DNA of 64,000 nt from Schizophyllum amplum (GCA_007026445.1 VDMD01000010.1:620001-684000), one strand, 5' to 3'. Shown: positions 13,158 to 25,317, counted from the first letter of the stretch. Notes: a model not told the origin generated them from the sequence alone. Numbers and translations are program-made.

Positions 13158-15984
13158 ATGGGTATTCAAGGGCTGTGGGAGGTGCGTCTATTGTGAACTG
13201 CTCTATCAACATCATACTGACTGCATTTACAGGTCTTGAAGCCAGCTGCGGTGAAGAGGTCCATGCTCGAAATGCCAGTATCGGAAGGCTTTGAAGCCAA
13301 TGCGAACAACCTGAGAGGATATCGAGTTGGCATCGATGCCAGTATATGGTTCTTCCATGCAGAGTACGGGCGCGAGGGCGAGAATCCGGAGCTGCGAACT
13401 CTGTTCTTCCGCTGCGCGACACTCATGCACGCCCCGTGGCTCCCTCTATTCGTATTCGATGGCCCCAAGCGGCCGAGCTGGAAGCGTGGCAAGAGAATTA
13501 GCAAGACTAACCACGCGTTGATCAACGGCATGAAGGCGATCGTGGAGGCGTTCGGCTTCGAGTGGAGAATGGTGCGTGGCGTCAGATAGGCAAACAAGCC
13601 AGTTCTCACTTCTCTATAGGCTCCTGGTGAAGCTGAAGCTGAACTGGCGTATTTGAATCGCATCGGTCTAATAGATGGTGTTCTATCCGACGATTCAGAC
13701 AATTTCTTGTTCGGAGCCCTGACAGTCATTCGGAAGTACGTCGCTACGCATCGCCATTGTGTGCGCTCCTGACATGTCTCGCAGTCCTAGCAACAACCTA
13801 TCAGCCAACCGTGCCCAACCGGTTCTGAACGCCGACGGCAGGGACGATAAACAGCACACTATGGTGTACAAGTTGGCCGACATCACTTCCCAGCTGGAGC
13901 TCACGCGCGGCGGGCTCATCCTGATCGGCCTCATGGCTGGCGGCGACTACGAACAAGCTGGCCTTCCTGACTGCGGCATCAAAGTCGCGACTGGCCTAGC
14001 ACGATGCGGCTTCGGCGACTCGCTCTACGAAGCGGCCAACAATCTTCCGGACGACGACCTCGAAGACTTCCTGGACAACTGGCGGAACGAGCTTCGGCAT
14101 GAGTTGCGCACAAATGCGCGCGGCAAGCTACCCTCGAAACGCAAGAAGCTTGCTGACTCCCTTCCGGACTCATTCCCCAGCGTCAAGATTTTGAAGAGTT
14201 ATACCTGCCCCATCACGACGGAGTCCATGGGGCGTGCCGTGAACAACGAAAGGATAACATGGGCCCGCGATCCGAACCTCGCTGCTCTCGCGCGAACGTG
14301 CGAACTCAATTTCGAGTGGGGATACAAGGACATCATCGTCAAACGGTTCAGGACTGTTATCTGGCCAGGCGCTATTCTGAGGATCTTGCGACGGGCGGTG
14401 CTGGACGGAGACGCGAGGCGGCCTACTCCTGGAGTCCCTACGACGCCGCGGAAGAATCGACAGCGTGACGAAGAAAGCGGGCCTGCCTCCCCTTCAAAGC
14501 TCGTCGCGAAGTACTTCTCTGGCCTGTCGCTTTCGTCACCAGAAGCGAGCTCGGATGACGAGGAGGAGGTCGACGATATAGTTGTCAAGATTCACTCGTC
14601 TCGCACACACGCATCCACGGATGGCATGCTCGAGTACCGTCTGGAGGTCGCGCCCCGTGCGCTGGTACGTGCTGCGGAATCCGGAGTGCAGGGCACGCGT
14701 CGGCCGCTCTCCGAGGACGAGTGGTCGGCAGACTCGGGTAGCGAGGAAGATGTCGACTCGGATGGCGAGCCCAGGAAGAAGAGCAAAGGCGCCAAGAAGC
14801 CACCTGCAGCACCGGATAGCCATCTGCGCGTATGGGTACCGGCTGCTATGGTGCGCGCTACACACCCGCGGATGGTACGCGAGTACGAGGAGAAGAAGGC
14901 GTGCAAGAAGGTGGGCAGGGGCAAGGCGAAAGCGAAGGCGTCCTCCAGCGACGCAGCAGCGCGCAAGAAGTCTGCTGCGAAGAAAGTCAAAGCTAAGCCG
15001 ATCCCCGAGGAGGATGAAGAATCCGATGTGATCTCAGCTCCAGTGCTTTCGCGTGGAAAGAAGGCAGATGAACCACGCCCGGCTCCTTTGCGCTCGCGCA
15101 CGAACAGTAGCCAGACATCGCGGGGCAGTGCGCGCTCTTTACTTGACGACCTGGATGCGCTGTCGCCGCCCTGCAGCCCGTCTAAGAAGCCGAAGAGCAA
15201 AGCCCCTCGACCTGCACCTCGACCCCCTCCGGCGACCCTGCCTCTTTTCGATGAAGAAGAAGAGAGCCCGTCGCGTATCAGCACCCGGCCCTCTAAGCGA
15301 ACTGTGGCCGACTCGGACGACGAGCTTCCGCCGAACGTTTGTGGCAAGTCGAAGGTCAGACCTACGGAAGCGGTGCCCAAAGGTTCCGTCCGACAGCCGA
15401 CCAAGCCATTGAAATATGTTGCGATATCCTCCTCGGACGACGACGATGATGGCCTCTTGCCTGACCCCGAAGATATGTTCTCAAGTCGAACGGGCTCAAG
15501 CCATCTTGGTGCAACCGCTTCTACAGGCAACGCGCGCAAGAAGGCCGCGCCATCATCTGGATCTGACTCCGATAGGGTTGCATTCAGCAAGTCGCCGCGA
15601 AAGTCGAAAGAGCATTCATCGCCGCGCAAGACGAAACCGATGCGCCGGACTTCTCCATCGCCACAACGTCGACCTTCCCAGTCACGTTCCGTTTCTCCAT
15701 CGGCAGTCCGTCGACGAGTAGCACCGCCCGCCAAACCGCCACGTCTGGAGGATATGTCCATCATTGAGCTCACCAGCGATGAGGGCACACCCGCGAAACC
15801 CCCGCCCTCTCGTGCCGGTGTGCCATCCTTGATGGCTGCACGTCAGCGGGTGCAGGCGCGCACGGGAATCACACAGCAGAGTATTATGAACTTCACGCAG
15901 GCCAAGAAGCGCACGACGGTCAAGCTGAATGGCAAGCTGGCGAGTACTACTACTGCTGCCACTGTTATCGACCTGACGATCTAG
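13158..15984 (+). CDS. GEN1/Yen1-type XPG-family Holliday-junction resolvase
   Basis: Structure-selective nuclease of the Rad2/XPG superfamily that cuts Holliday junctions and flaps. The model is join(13158..13181, 13233..13571, 13620..13735, 13785..15984), 892 aa. The first 24 nt exon encodes MGIQGLWE, the hallmark XPG N-terminus. Acidic active-site positions are visible: GIDASIWFF, LFVFDGPKRPSWK, APGEAEAELAYLN, VLSDDSDNFLFGA and GLMAGGDYEQAGLPDCGI, which leads into the helix-hairpin region. MGIQG rather than MGIKG/MGVHG, the long linker and the segment around residues 395-560 resembling the GEN1 chromodomain area favour GEN1/Yen1 over FEN1, EXO1 or XPG. The last 450 residues alternate Ser/Asp clusters with Lys/Arg patches, typical of a cell-cycle-phosphorylated tail. 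A QQSIMNFT motif near the end is PIP-box-like. Confidence 0.9.
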
Positions 15985-17129
15985 TACATCGACGTATCTA
16001 CCGCCTATCTCTCATTTAGAAAATTCGACATCTACCTTTGTATACAATCTGTTCAGTCAACAGGATCCAGTACTTTCAGTGGCCTCAGCTTTCATGATGA
16101 TGTCGTCCCAATAACGAACTGAGTCTCAGACTTTAAGCTTTAAGCCTTCCTTAGGCTCACCTCAGGCAATGGCGACTTTGACTGCGGATGAAGCAGTGGA
16201 CAAACATATTGATAAAAATATTGCATGGCAACAGCCATATATATAAAACGCCTCCGATATATTTTAAAAATATCCACTGTAATTCATTAAAATTTACGAT
16301 GGGGATATATTAATAATATCCACGGGGAAACAAAATGGTCAGGCCGGGGCCGGTGAACGGCCTTTCACTGGCCAGTCAATGGCCTAACACTGGCCAGTCA
16401 AAGGCCATTGACTGGCCAGTGAAAGGCCGTTCACCGGCCCCGGCCTGACCATTTTGTTTCCCCGTGGATATTATTAATATATCCCCATCGTAAATTTTAA
16501 TGAATTACAGTGGATATTTTTAAAATATATCGGAGGCGGTTTTATATATATGGCTGTTGCCATGCAATATTTTTATCAGTATGTTTGTCCACTGCTTCGT
16601 CCGCAGTCAAAGTCGCCATTGCCTGAGGTGGCTTGAGTCTGGCCTAGGCCCTGCGGATCCACGTGCCATCACCGGCAATCACCGATGGCCTGCATGCGTT
16701 CATTCCCGCGGGCGACCAAACTTTACCCTTTCTCTTCTTGATACCGTCCCCCATCACAATGGCTCGAGCCTAGATAGCGAATTGCGAAAGCGCATAGTAT
16801 ACCAACTGAGCTCGAAGCCATCTTTGGCGGTGTCCCATCCAACACATTGCGCCACTTCCTCTTTGTCAAGAAAAACAATATTCTTTTTGTATACCCCCGG
16901 CTTTGAGGGTACGTGCAATGCCACTCTGTAGGGCATTTTTGCAATGCAGGAACTGACATAAAACGTCGCGAAACAGGCATTCACAGACAGCGAACCATAC
17001 CCCACAGAACGAAGTCGAACGTTGTTTTCGGCCGACACTTGCGACACCTGCGGTTGCTCTAATTAATCTTCTTTGTTGGACTGCCCATATTCCCGCACAT
17101 TCCGCGGCGCGTCCTCTGCCAGTCGCCCA
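15985..17129. other. Intergenic hosting the 473 bp palindrome
   Basis: Resolvase 3' flank, the long palindrome (16158-16630), then about 500 bases that should contain the myosin promoter. No other gene or RNA recognised. Confidence 0.5.
16158..16630. repeat. Near-perfect 473 bp inverted repeat (long hairpin)
   Basis: Two arms of about 228 bp, 16158-16385 and 16402-16630, are almost perfectly complementary, separated by a 16 nt spacer. I see only single-base differences (for example gcggat versus gcggac, atattga versus atactga) and one 1-nt indel. Outer ends read CACCTCAGGCAATGGCGACT and its complement. A GCT triplet directly flanks both ends and could be a 3 bp target duplication. The centre is built of ACTGGCCAGT units; the outer arms are AT-rich with tatatata and aatatatta blocks. 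There is no coding capacity. The best reading is a young foldback/MITE-like element. Confidence 0.9.
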
Positions 17130-20100
17130 ATGGCTCAGTCAATCTACCGCCCCGGGACGTTCGTTTGGCTTGTCGACAAGGAGCAGCGCTGGCTTTCGGG
17201 CGAGGTCAAGTCATTCGCGGTAGCGGAAGATGGCAGAGCAGCGATAACGGTCAAGAATGAGCAGGGCGAAGCAAGTTCATCTCCCTTTGAATATTGCTCA
17301 ATTCATACTCACCGACATGAAGGAGACCACTGTCAAGGGCGCCTCGAAGGATGCCGGCGCCGAAGAAGGGGGTCTGCCGCCGCTGCAGAACACCGCGGAA
17401 TTCAGAACTATAAACGACCTGACACGTTTACCACACCTGAACGAACCTTCAAGTAAGTGCGACCTTCGCCGCTGCATCTTGATTATGCTAGATATATACT
17501 GAGCTTCTCCGTTCCAGTTCTCGAGGTCATACGTAATCGGTTCAGCGATAGATGCCTCTATACCTACAGCGGCATTGTGCTCATTGCCGTCAATCCCTTT
17601 GCGGACACGACTTCATATTACGCACCTGACGTGATTCGTTCCTATATCGGACGAAGCAGAGAAGAGCTAGATCCTCACTTGTTTGCGGTCGCGGAGGAAG
17701 CGTTCTCAACGATGGAAAGGACAGGCAAGGCTCAAAGCATCATTGTCTCTGGAGAGAGGTGAGCTGGGTCGGCGTATACCGCTGCAACGAGAGGCTGATT
17801 ACTGCTAGTGGATCCGGGAAGACGGAGTCGGTGAGTTGGCGAGTTCCCCTGTCGACATGAGTACTCATTCGTGGGTGCTTAGGCCAAATACATTATGAGA
17901 TATCTAGCGTCTGTTCACGGACATGAGTCTACCGGTGGCTCTAGTGGTAGCTCCTCCATCGAGCAACAGATCTTGGCCACCAACCCGATCCTCGAGGCCT
18001 TCGGCAATGCGAAAACGGCACGCAACGACAACTCGTCGCGGTTTGGCAAATATATACAGGTATGCAAATTGTGGCGTAACCAAGCCCATCAATTACTTAT
18101 TGACGTGACCCGTAGATCCTGTTCGACGACCATCAGCGCATAGTTGGTGCTCGTATGCGCACCTACCTTCTAGAGCGCTCGCGTTTGACCTTCCAACAAC
18201 CACTGGAGGGCAATTATCACATCTTCTACCAGCTTTGCTCCGGCGCCTCCGAAAACGACCGTCACAATCTCGGTCTGGACGATGCGACTACGGATTTTCG
18301 ATACCTCGGTGGCATGCCGCCTCAGCCCACCCAGGCTCCATATACCCATGACTTTTCTGCGACTTGCGACGCGTTAGAGGTCGTCGGGATCGGCGAAGAG
18401 AAGCGGCAGGCTATATTCCAACTCCTCGCAGGGCTACTGCACGTTGGGAACATCGAGATTCGGTCGAAGCGGGATACCAAAGACGCGACTATGGATGAGG
18501 ACGACGTAGCCCTTCTGCGTGCTGCAGCCTTGCTCGGTATCGATGCGAAAGGATTCGCTAAGTGCACGACAGCGAAGCAGATCGACGCGCGCGGGGAGAT
18601 ATTCTCTGCAGCACGAACAGTAGCCCAGGCCATCGGAGTCCGCGACGGCGTTGCGCAGTATATCTACTCATGTCTCTTCGACTGGCTTGCTGTGCGCGTG
18701 AACTCGAGCCTGCTCAGTGACACGGAGCATCTTGAGGCGACGTTCATTGCTGTGCTAGATATCTATGGTTTCGAGCATTTCGAGAAGGCAAGTCAACCGT
18801 TTGTCAGACGTTGTCCGATGCTCATTCGCAATTCAGAACTCCTTCGAGCAGTTTTGTATCAACTACGCGAACGAGAAGTTGCAGCAGCAGTTCTTGTCTC
18901 ACGTCTTCAAGCTGGATCAGGCGGAGTACGTGGAGGAGGGCATCCCGTGGAACGCGATCGACTTCCCGGATAACCAGCCTTGCATCAACCTCATCGAAGG
19001 CAAGATCGGCGTTATATCGCTGCTCGACGAGGAATCTCGACTGGCCGCCGGCACAGACACGTCCTTCGTTGACAAGCTGAACGGCCAGCTGAAAATGCCT
19101 CAGAACAAACGGATTTTCAAAGACCATCTACATGGCAAAACGGCGTTCAAGATCGCTCATTATGCCGGCGACGTGTCCTACTCAGTCGACGGCTTCTTGG
19201 AGAAGAACCGCGGCACCGTCCCAGAAGAGCATCTCGTTCTGCTCACTGATACGACGAATGCCTTCCTACTGGAAGTCATCCAGACCGGGCGCGCATCGGT
19301 CGATGAACGGACTACCACACAGCTCAGCAAGCAAGACCCCAACGCCGGCGATGCTCCGAGGAGAGGAGCGAACAGGAAGCCGACGCAATCATCTGTCTTC
19401 AAGTCATCGCTTGTCTTGCTGATGGACACGCTTGATCGCACAGATGTACATTATATTCGGTGCATCAAGCCGAATGAGGACAAGCAGCCTTGGAAGTTTC
19501 AGAGCGGACATGTGCTGGACCAGCTACGTGCGTGCGGTGTGCTCGAGACCGTGAAGATCAGCCGCGCAGGATATCCATCTCGCATGCCATACGAGGAATT
19601 TGCGGCACGGTACGTTCGTATCCAATCTCGTGCCACTGTATTGAACGACTGCACTAGATATTCGCTCCTTCTCCCGCGGCATGTGACGCGACCGTACCTA
19701 CGCGATCCGCAGCGTCTTACGACGGTCATCCTGCAGAGGACCATCGGGACCGGCGACAAGTACCACAACGGCCGGACCAAGATATTCCTCCGCGCTCGCA
19801 CTCTCCCTGTACTCGAGGGTATACGCACAGAGAAGCAGACAGCCGCCATCATGAAAGTGCAGACGGCTGCTCGTGGCGCAATGACGAGGAAGCGATTCCG
19901 AAGGCTGCGTGCGGAAGCAAGAGCAGCAGCGGAGTTGGTTGAGAGAGTGGCAGCTGGTGCAAAGGCTAAGGAGGCTGAGGCTGCCGCTGCAGTACAGAGG
20001 GATGCCTGCTCGCCTGCGCCCGGATCGAGCTCGGCGGCTGCACCTCCTGGCTCACCGCCTTCCAGCTTCCCTGAGGGGGGCGCGACGCTGCAGCCCGACG

Positions 20101-20627
20101 AAATTCCGGATCGCCCCGCCTCCCGACTCATGCGCCGGCTGTCTTCGCAGAGCTCTGCTGTCGGTCGCGTTATCTCTATGGTGATCAAGGACAAGCCAGG
20201 AGAGCACGAAGATGCGGACCATCTAAAGCCATCGAAGCCCAGCAGGCGGTCCAAATCCAAGCAGCGACCTCTGTCTCGGTCGCGCGATAGGTCGCCAGAA
20301 AAACCTGCTGCACCGCCGCCTCCAGAAAAAGATTCGGAACGCCGACAAGAAGAACATTCCTCAAAGCGACGCCATCTCTCGCCGAAGGGGGGGAAACGTA
20401 AGAAGTTCAGCCCCGCCGTGCTGTTGAAGAGTCGGTCGTGGAAGGACTTGCGCAGCGGCGGATGGAAGACGTCTGGAGAGCTTGGACCTCTGCAAAGAGC
20501 TGTGTCTCAAAAGAAGACGCGGCGCTCTGCGGAGGCCAGGCTGACGCAGGAACCGGTGACGACGCCGCCGGAGTTAAAGATCTACAACCGGTTTATGCAA
20601 GGAAAGGATCATACCACAGGGCCTTGA
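17130..20627 (+). CDS. Unconventional myosin motor with short basic tail (no DIL domain)
   Basis: Actin-based motor with a class V-like head. The model is 8 exons: 17130..17270, 17323..17452, 17518..17758, 17809..17830, 17883..18059, 18116..18787, 18837..19609, 19658..20627, 1041 aa. An SH3-like N-domain (about residues 5-50) starts [16 protein letters not shown]. The motor has the P-loop [10 protein letters not shown], switch I around NDNSSRFGK, switch [22 protein letters not shown], and the actin-binding/relay region [10 protein letters not shown]. After the converter there is one IQ-like stretch ([18 protein letters not shown]), then about 260 residues of Ala-, Ser/Pro- and Lys/Arg-rich disorder. 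No IQ array, long coiled coil or DIL cargo domain is present, unlike Myo2/myosin V (about 1600 aa). Two introns, 17271-17322 and 18788-18836, have GCAAGT donors (GC-AG). Subclass is not certain. Confidence 0.9.
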
Positions 20628-20874
20628 GGAACGGGAGATCTGTTCACTGTCACTACTCACTTACTACGTATACCTTACTTTATAATCGCTGACGTGCCTT
20701 GGGATCAGTTCTGCTTAATGGTCAACTTCACGATCGTCAATCCGCCCATGACCTTCTCTACAATGCTTTTTTAAATCTCCATCACTATCATGCCCATGCA
20801 GATGTCGATTTCGGCCGAACCTCTTCCCTTTCCGCGCGCGGGTAGCGTACGACTCCTGCTGAGTGCGAACTTCG
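20628..20874. other. Convergent intergenic, myosin / F-box gene
   Basis: About 250 bases shared by the 3' ends of two convergent genes. No poly(A) signal could be assigned confidently and no other feature was seen. Confidence 0.3.
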
Positions 20875-22834
20875 CTACCTACGAAGACGGTCGTGGCGCC
20901 TGGGCCATGCATTCTTCGCAACGCGCAGCTCCTGGCCGACGAGGACCTCGAACGGGAAAAGCTGCTCGCTCCGATCGTCCAAGAGCGACTCGGACGATCG
21001 CCCGTTTACATCGCGAACTCGCCCTTCCTTGTCGCGCTGTATCTTGAACGCCCACGAAGTTCCCGGGGAGCGATCGTCGAGGTCTACGAACCAATGGAAT
21101 GCGCGCAGCTGAGAGCACTTCTCCGCCATCTCGCGTGCGCCGTGACTGATTGTCCGTAGATGGCGCTCCATCCATATCGCATCCAGGTCGATATCTTCGT
21201 CGAGAAACCCGACATTCCGATTGAGGATACGGGAAAGCTCATCGAGCACGATGTCGTAATGATCAACTGGAATGAATTGCAGGCATCTCCGCAGTGTTGG
21301 CTCCTCTTCACCGGCAGCCTGAGATGGGAGACCAGTGCCGTCAAGTATAGGCACATAGTAGTCGGACCACGGTGTAATCGACTGCCAGTGCCTGTCGGTG
21401 AGGTCGTAGTGAAATGTGAATGTCTCAAGCGATTCCCATTGCGAAAGCATAGTCGTCAGGTGCATCTGAAGACTTAGACCTTAGCAAAGGAGTTGCTCGA
21501 TAGCAGACAGGATAAGAGACGCACCATAAAACCTTCGACAGATTGCTGGTCAATGAACGAGGTGTTGACCCTTCCCCCGATCGAGAACGCGAGGTGGCGA
21601 ATTTCTTTGAAGGGAAATTCGGCAGGACTATTGAAGAAGGCCGTCAGCTCATCCATGTCTGCGCCATCGTCGCTGCCGCATTGCTTGATAGCGAGACTTG
21701 TGAGCTTGTAGGGTGCGCCCGAGTTGGTCATCGTCTTGGTATCGTTCTTTTGGCGTGCAAAAGCGAAACCTTTGACCATGAGTTTCGTCCACAGGAGGCG
21801 GCGAGGCTGCAGTCGCTGGGCCACCTTCGTCTGCGCATTCACCCATTGCGGCCATTCTCGAACGCGACCCGATGCGACGTCTATCACGTTCTCCAGTCGA
21901 CTGGTGCTGAGGTCGGCCTGTTCCACAAATTCCGCATTCACCTCTTCCAATGTCGCGTGCTTGGTGATCATGTGAAGGATATCTTGCGGTACGAGTGTTG
22001 TTTCCACAGCGACAAGAACACGAAGTTTGGGGTACAACTCGTGAATATGCTCCACGAAGTTGGAGGGCAGGTGAACGACTCCGTGGAGGGCTAGCGTACG
22101 AAGTGAGTGGCACGGAAGAGTGGGTCTGGTGCGGTATTTGCGTGGGTCTCGGACATCGCGAGGCATAACGTATCCCGTAAGCCGCAGAGTATCGAGGCGA
22201 GGGAACTGGGCTAAGTCCGGATATGTGGTGGCGCTCCAGTACATCGTGAGTGTCTGTAGATTGACGCAGGAGCCAAGGATTTGTACGGTCGTAGGACTGC
22301 ATCCGATGTCCAAGGATGCAAAGCTTTCCAAATTCCAGGGGAATGTCCGTTCGGCACCAAACAGCTGCCAGGCATATTGGCTGACGCTGATCTCCGTGTC
22401 GAGGTCGACAGCATAGCGATACCGAATGAGGGACGGATAGAATTTAGGACCAGCTAGGAAGTGCCTTGAAATGGCGACTCGGTAAGGGTTCCCACGGTGA
22501 ACAAGTTATCAGCAAGTACTTACTTTATGCATTGCTTGTAGATCGGATCGCTACCAAGAAGGGACAGGATCTTCGAGAGCGGGCGAGCCTTGAAAGAGTA
22601 CGCCTTTGGACCTGCTACTTCTTCCACGGGTAGACATAGCGTTGCGAAGTGATGCGGTAGTGCAAAGGAGCGCAGACGACGGCTGACGCGCGACAAGACC
22701 GTGAAAACAGCCAAGGAAGCAGGCAATTCCTCCCAATGCTCCGCATACTGTGCGATTTGTTCCAGCAATTCGTTAGGGAGGTCGTCCATTGTTCTGAGCA
22801 TGTTTGCGATGTCAACGGTCAGTGAATGGGACAA
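20875..22834 (-). CDS. F-box protein with leucine-rich-repeat-like body
   Basis: Likely substrate receptor of an SCF ubiquitin ligase. Model complement(join(20875..21465, 21525..22464, 22524..22834)), 613 aa, in frame throughout with GT-AG introns of 59 nt. The N-terminal F-box is MDDLPNELLEQIAQYAEHW, then LAVFTVLSRVSRRLRSFALP. Downstream, irregular Leu-rich segments such as LQTLTMYWSATTYPDLAQF, LDTLRLTGYV and HSLRTLALHGVVHLP resemble the diverged LRRs of Agaricomycete F-box proteins. The first ATG at 22834 precedes the F-box by about 15 residues; in-frame ATGs at 22801 and just before DDLPNELL are alternatives. This is a large, fast-evolving family, so the target is unknown. The gene is convergent with the myosin gene. 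Confidence 0.8.
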
Positions 22835-23520
22835 GGCGCGAGGGGATTGCCAATGCGACGGTCACGGCGTGTTTGGCATGCTGGTCACGTGCCGATTTGC
22901 CGAATGTGAGTCACCCTTGGGATGAGAAGTCCGATAATTGTTCTTCATGATCATCATGCACATGTTGAATATAACTCAGCAAGGCCGGTCGTTACCGGCA
23001 AGGCCCGCTACCAATATGAGCTGCGGCAGCTGCGCTGCTTTTATTATACTTATAATTTGTACATCTTCTTCAGCCCTTTGGTCTTGGACTTTGTAGAGAC
23101 GATTTGGTTCAAGGTTGAAGTTGACAGCTGCACTTTTGCTTACAAGAGGCCATAAGCGAGTCTTCAGCGGCATGTGTAGCATCTTTCTGTCTCGCACCTG
23201 AAAGGCCATCATCCCATGAAAGCCTGTGGGCAGGAAGCAGGACTGCGCAAGGTGGCGGTAAAATGCGGCTGCCGAGAGTCGAAACTCTGACGTGGCAGCT
23301 GGTCATGTGCTGGTCATGTGATGCCTTGAGACGAGGCGAAAGGTCTTCAAAGGTGATTTTCTGCTTCCACCCCAAAACCCACTACCATAAATGGTAGCGG
23401 GAATGGTAGCGGGAATTTCCCTTTCGAGGGGGATGTGTACAGATAGTCCCCCAATGAACCAATAAATAAGCGCAATAGTACAGGCAAGGAACACGCCGTC
23501 AGCGTAGCCGCCCTTCAGCT
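22835..23520. other. Intergenic: F-box promoter side and GH93 3' flank
   Basis: No gene recognised. A short tandem repeat of aatggtagcggg lies at about 23385-23415, and the 10-mer tggtcatgtg is repeated near 23300. AT-rich blocks near 23040 could belong to the F-box promoter. Confidence 0.4.
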
Positions 23521-24777
23521 TCAGGATGTGAAGGTGATCTTGTGACAGACGGCGCCCTCGCCATCGTGCCCTGCACATCCCAGTACTGACCCATCTTCTT
23601 GCCCGAGCAGGCCTGGCCACGAGGACTGCGCGGGCGACACCTCGGTCTTGTGCGCCCACCCTCCTTCACCCGCGCTCGTCACGATTTTGAACGCCGCGCC
23701 GACGTTAGGCCAGCCCGTGACACTCGCGTCTTCGTCGGTCATGAAGGATGTAACGAGCGTGCCATCTGTGGTAGCCGCAATTTGCGGCGCGCCGGCTATA
23801 GATGTCCGTCAGGGAACGATAGAGAAACAGCAGACGTGCCCGCTACTCACCGTTCCTGCTCGTGTCGGCGGGCGCGTATACAGGGCTGCGCTGTCCCCAG
23901 TTGACACCATCGTCGGTGGAGATGACGCTCTTGACTACAAACCTGCCGTTCGTACCTTCTGTCGTCTCGAACACGCACATCAGACCCCCGTAAAAGTCTG
24001 CAATGCAGTCCGCGTCAATAAAAAGAACGAGAAGCTCGGGCCCATAACACGCACTTGCACAACCTGGCATCCCGTCTCTCCCCGTAGTGGTGCCGCCCGC
24101 CACAGTGACCGGCTTGCCCCACGACGCGCCGCCGTCTGTAGACATCTGCATGAGGATATCCTGGTCATTGCCCGCGTTCTCGCTCGCGTAGTACACCTGC
24201 ACAGCCCCATCCGCAGACAGGCGCATCCAGGGCTCCTATATGTCTATTAGACAAATTCACCTAAAATAAGCATCACAGCGCTCACCCAAAGACCGTTCTT
24301 CGTGGATGTCGCGGCGCGTTCCGCGATCTGGCTCAGGTACGTCCAGCTCGCGCCGTTGTCGGATGACGAGCACACCGTGAGGCGGTAATACGTCGGGTTT
24401 CCGTTGCTGTCCAGGTCGTGGTTGCGGAACGCAGCCAGGACAGTGCCGTCCCCCAGCTGTAGCAGAAACGCGTTGTCGAGATCGCCGGGCGAGGTTGCGA
24501 TGGTGCTGAGGGCGGTGAAGGACTGCCCGCCGTTGGTGGAGCGGGAGAGCGTAAGGGTCTTGCTGCCGCTGGCGCTGGTGGTGTACGACCCGATGAGCGT
24601 GCCGTCCGCGAGGCGGGCAAGGCGCGGGTAGGCGCCGGCGGCATTGGGTGAGATGTCGATGGAGGTGGCGTCTACGTGCGGCACGAGAGGAGGGGCGCGC
24701 TCCGCGAGGACCAACGCGCGGGCAGTAAGAGCGGCGCAGAGAAAGAGGGTGGCATGGAGGAAAGAGAAGCGCGCCAT
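23521..24777 (-). CDS. Secreted GH93-type exo-arabinanase / sialidase-fold enzyme
   Basis: Predicted secreted six-bladed beta-propeller hydrolase, most like fungal GH93 exo-1,5-alpha-L-arabinanases that trim arabinan side chains of pectin. Model complement(join(23521..23795, 23851..24235, 24286..24777)), 383 aa. A signal peptide is visible ([20 protein letters not shown]). Asp-box-like motifs recur along the protein, marking propeller blades: [24 protein letters not shown] and STDDGVNW. Other family-like segments are [17 protein letters not shown] and [18 protein letters not shown]. Length fits GH93 (about 370-400 aa). A sialidase-like GH33 enzyme is the main alternative; the absence of an obvious FRIP motif argues against it. 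With the PL3 gene it suggests pectin use, although the two are 22 kb apart. Confidence 0.8.
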
Positions 24778-25317
24778 GGCAATAGTGCTTCTGTTAATGT
24801 CGCAGAAGCAAGACTAGGGTAAGTACGAGACGGGTACGAGAGGGTACGAGAATGGGTTCCGACCACTCGCGTTCGCGGGCCATTTATACTGAGGGGGACT
24901 CGCTCGAAGGCTTGTTTGAATTGCTCGCTAAACGGCCGCGGACTTTGCAAGCCGACCGACGATGCCTGAGTTGACCATTGCGATGCCCGCAGGGGTTTCA
25001 GGAACCTGTATTGAGAACAATTATTCAGTCAGCTATGTACGCCGTCGGGTTCGAGCAAAGCATGAGGGTGCCAAGGGAGTTACCGCCTGTATAGCCTGAC
25101 ACAGCCATGTTCAGGAAGGAGGGACTCGGAGTGCGTTTGCGTCATGGTCATACATCGCCGTCAGGTGGCATTCTGAATGTTCCAAAGGGCGATTGTGTGT
25201 TCAAAGTTGGTTCAAAGAGCATAATAAAAGGCGCTCCGAGATCCATATTCCTGTGTAGAGCAGCAGACTGCGATGTCGCGAGTACAAGAAATTGACACTA
25301 ACACACCCTGGACACAT
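24778..25317. other. Intergenic between GH93 and NKAP genes
   Basis: GH93 promoter and NKAP 3' flank. Apart from the TATA-like site at 24882-24889, no feature was seen. Confidence 0.35.
24882..24889 (-). promoter_or_regulatory. TATA box of the GH93 gene
   Basis: On the minus strand the sequence reads AGTATAAATGG, about 105 bases upstream of the GH93 start codon. This fits a TATA-driven, inducible promoter. Position and match are good, but no transcript data are available. Confidence 0.55.

Noticed and set aside
14592..15788. 398-codon minus-strand ORF opposite the resolvase gene
   Set aside because: It mirrors the Ser/Asp/Lys-rich tail of the real plus-strand gene and has no recognisable domain; shadow ORF.
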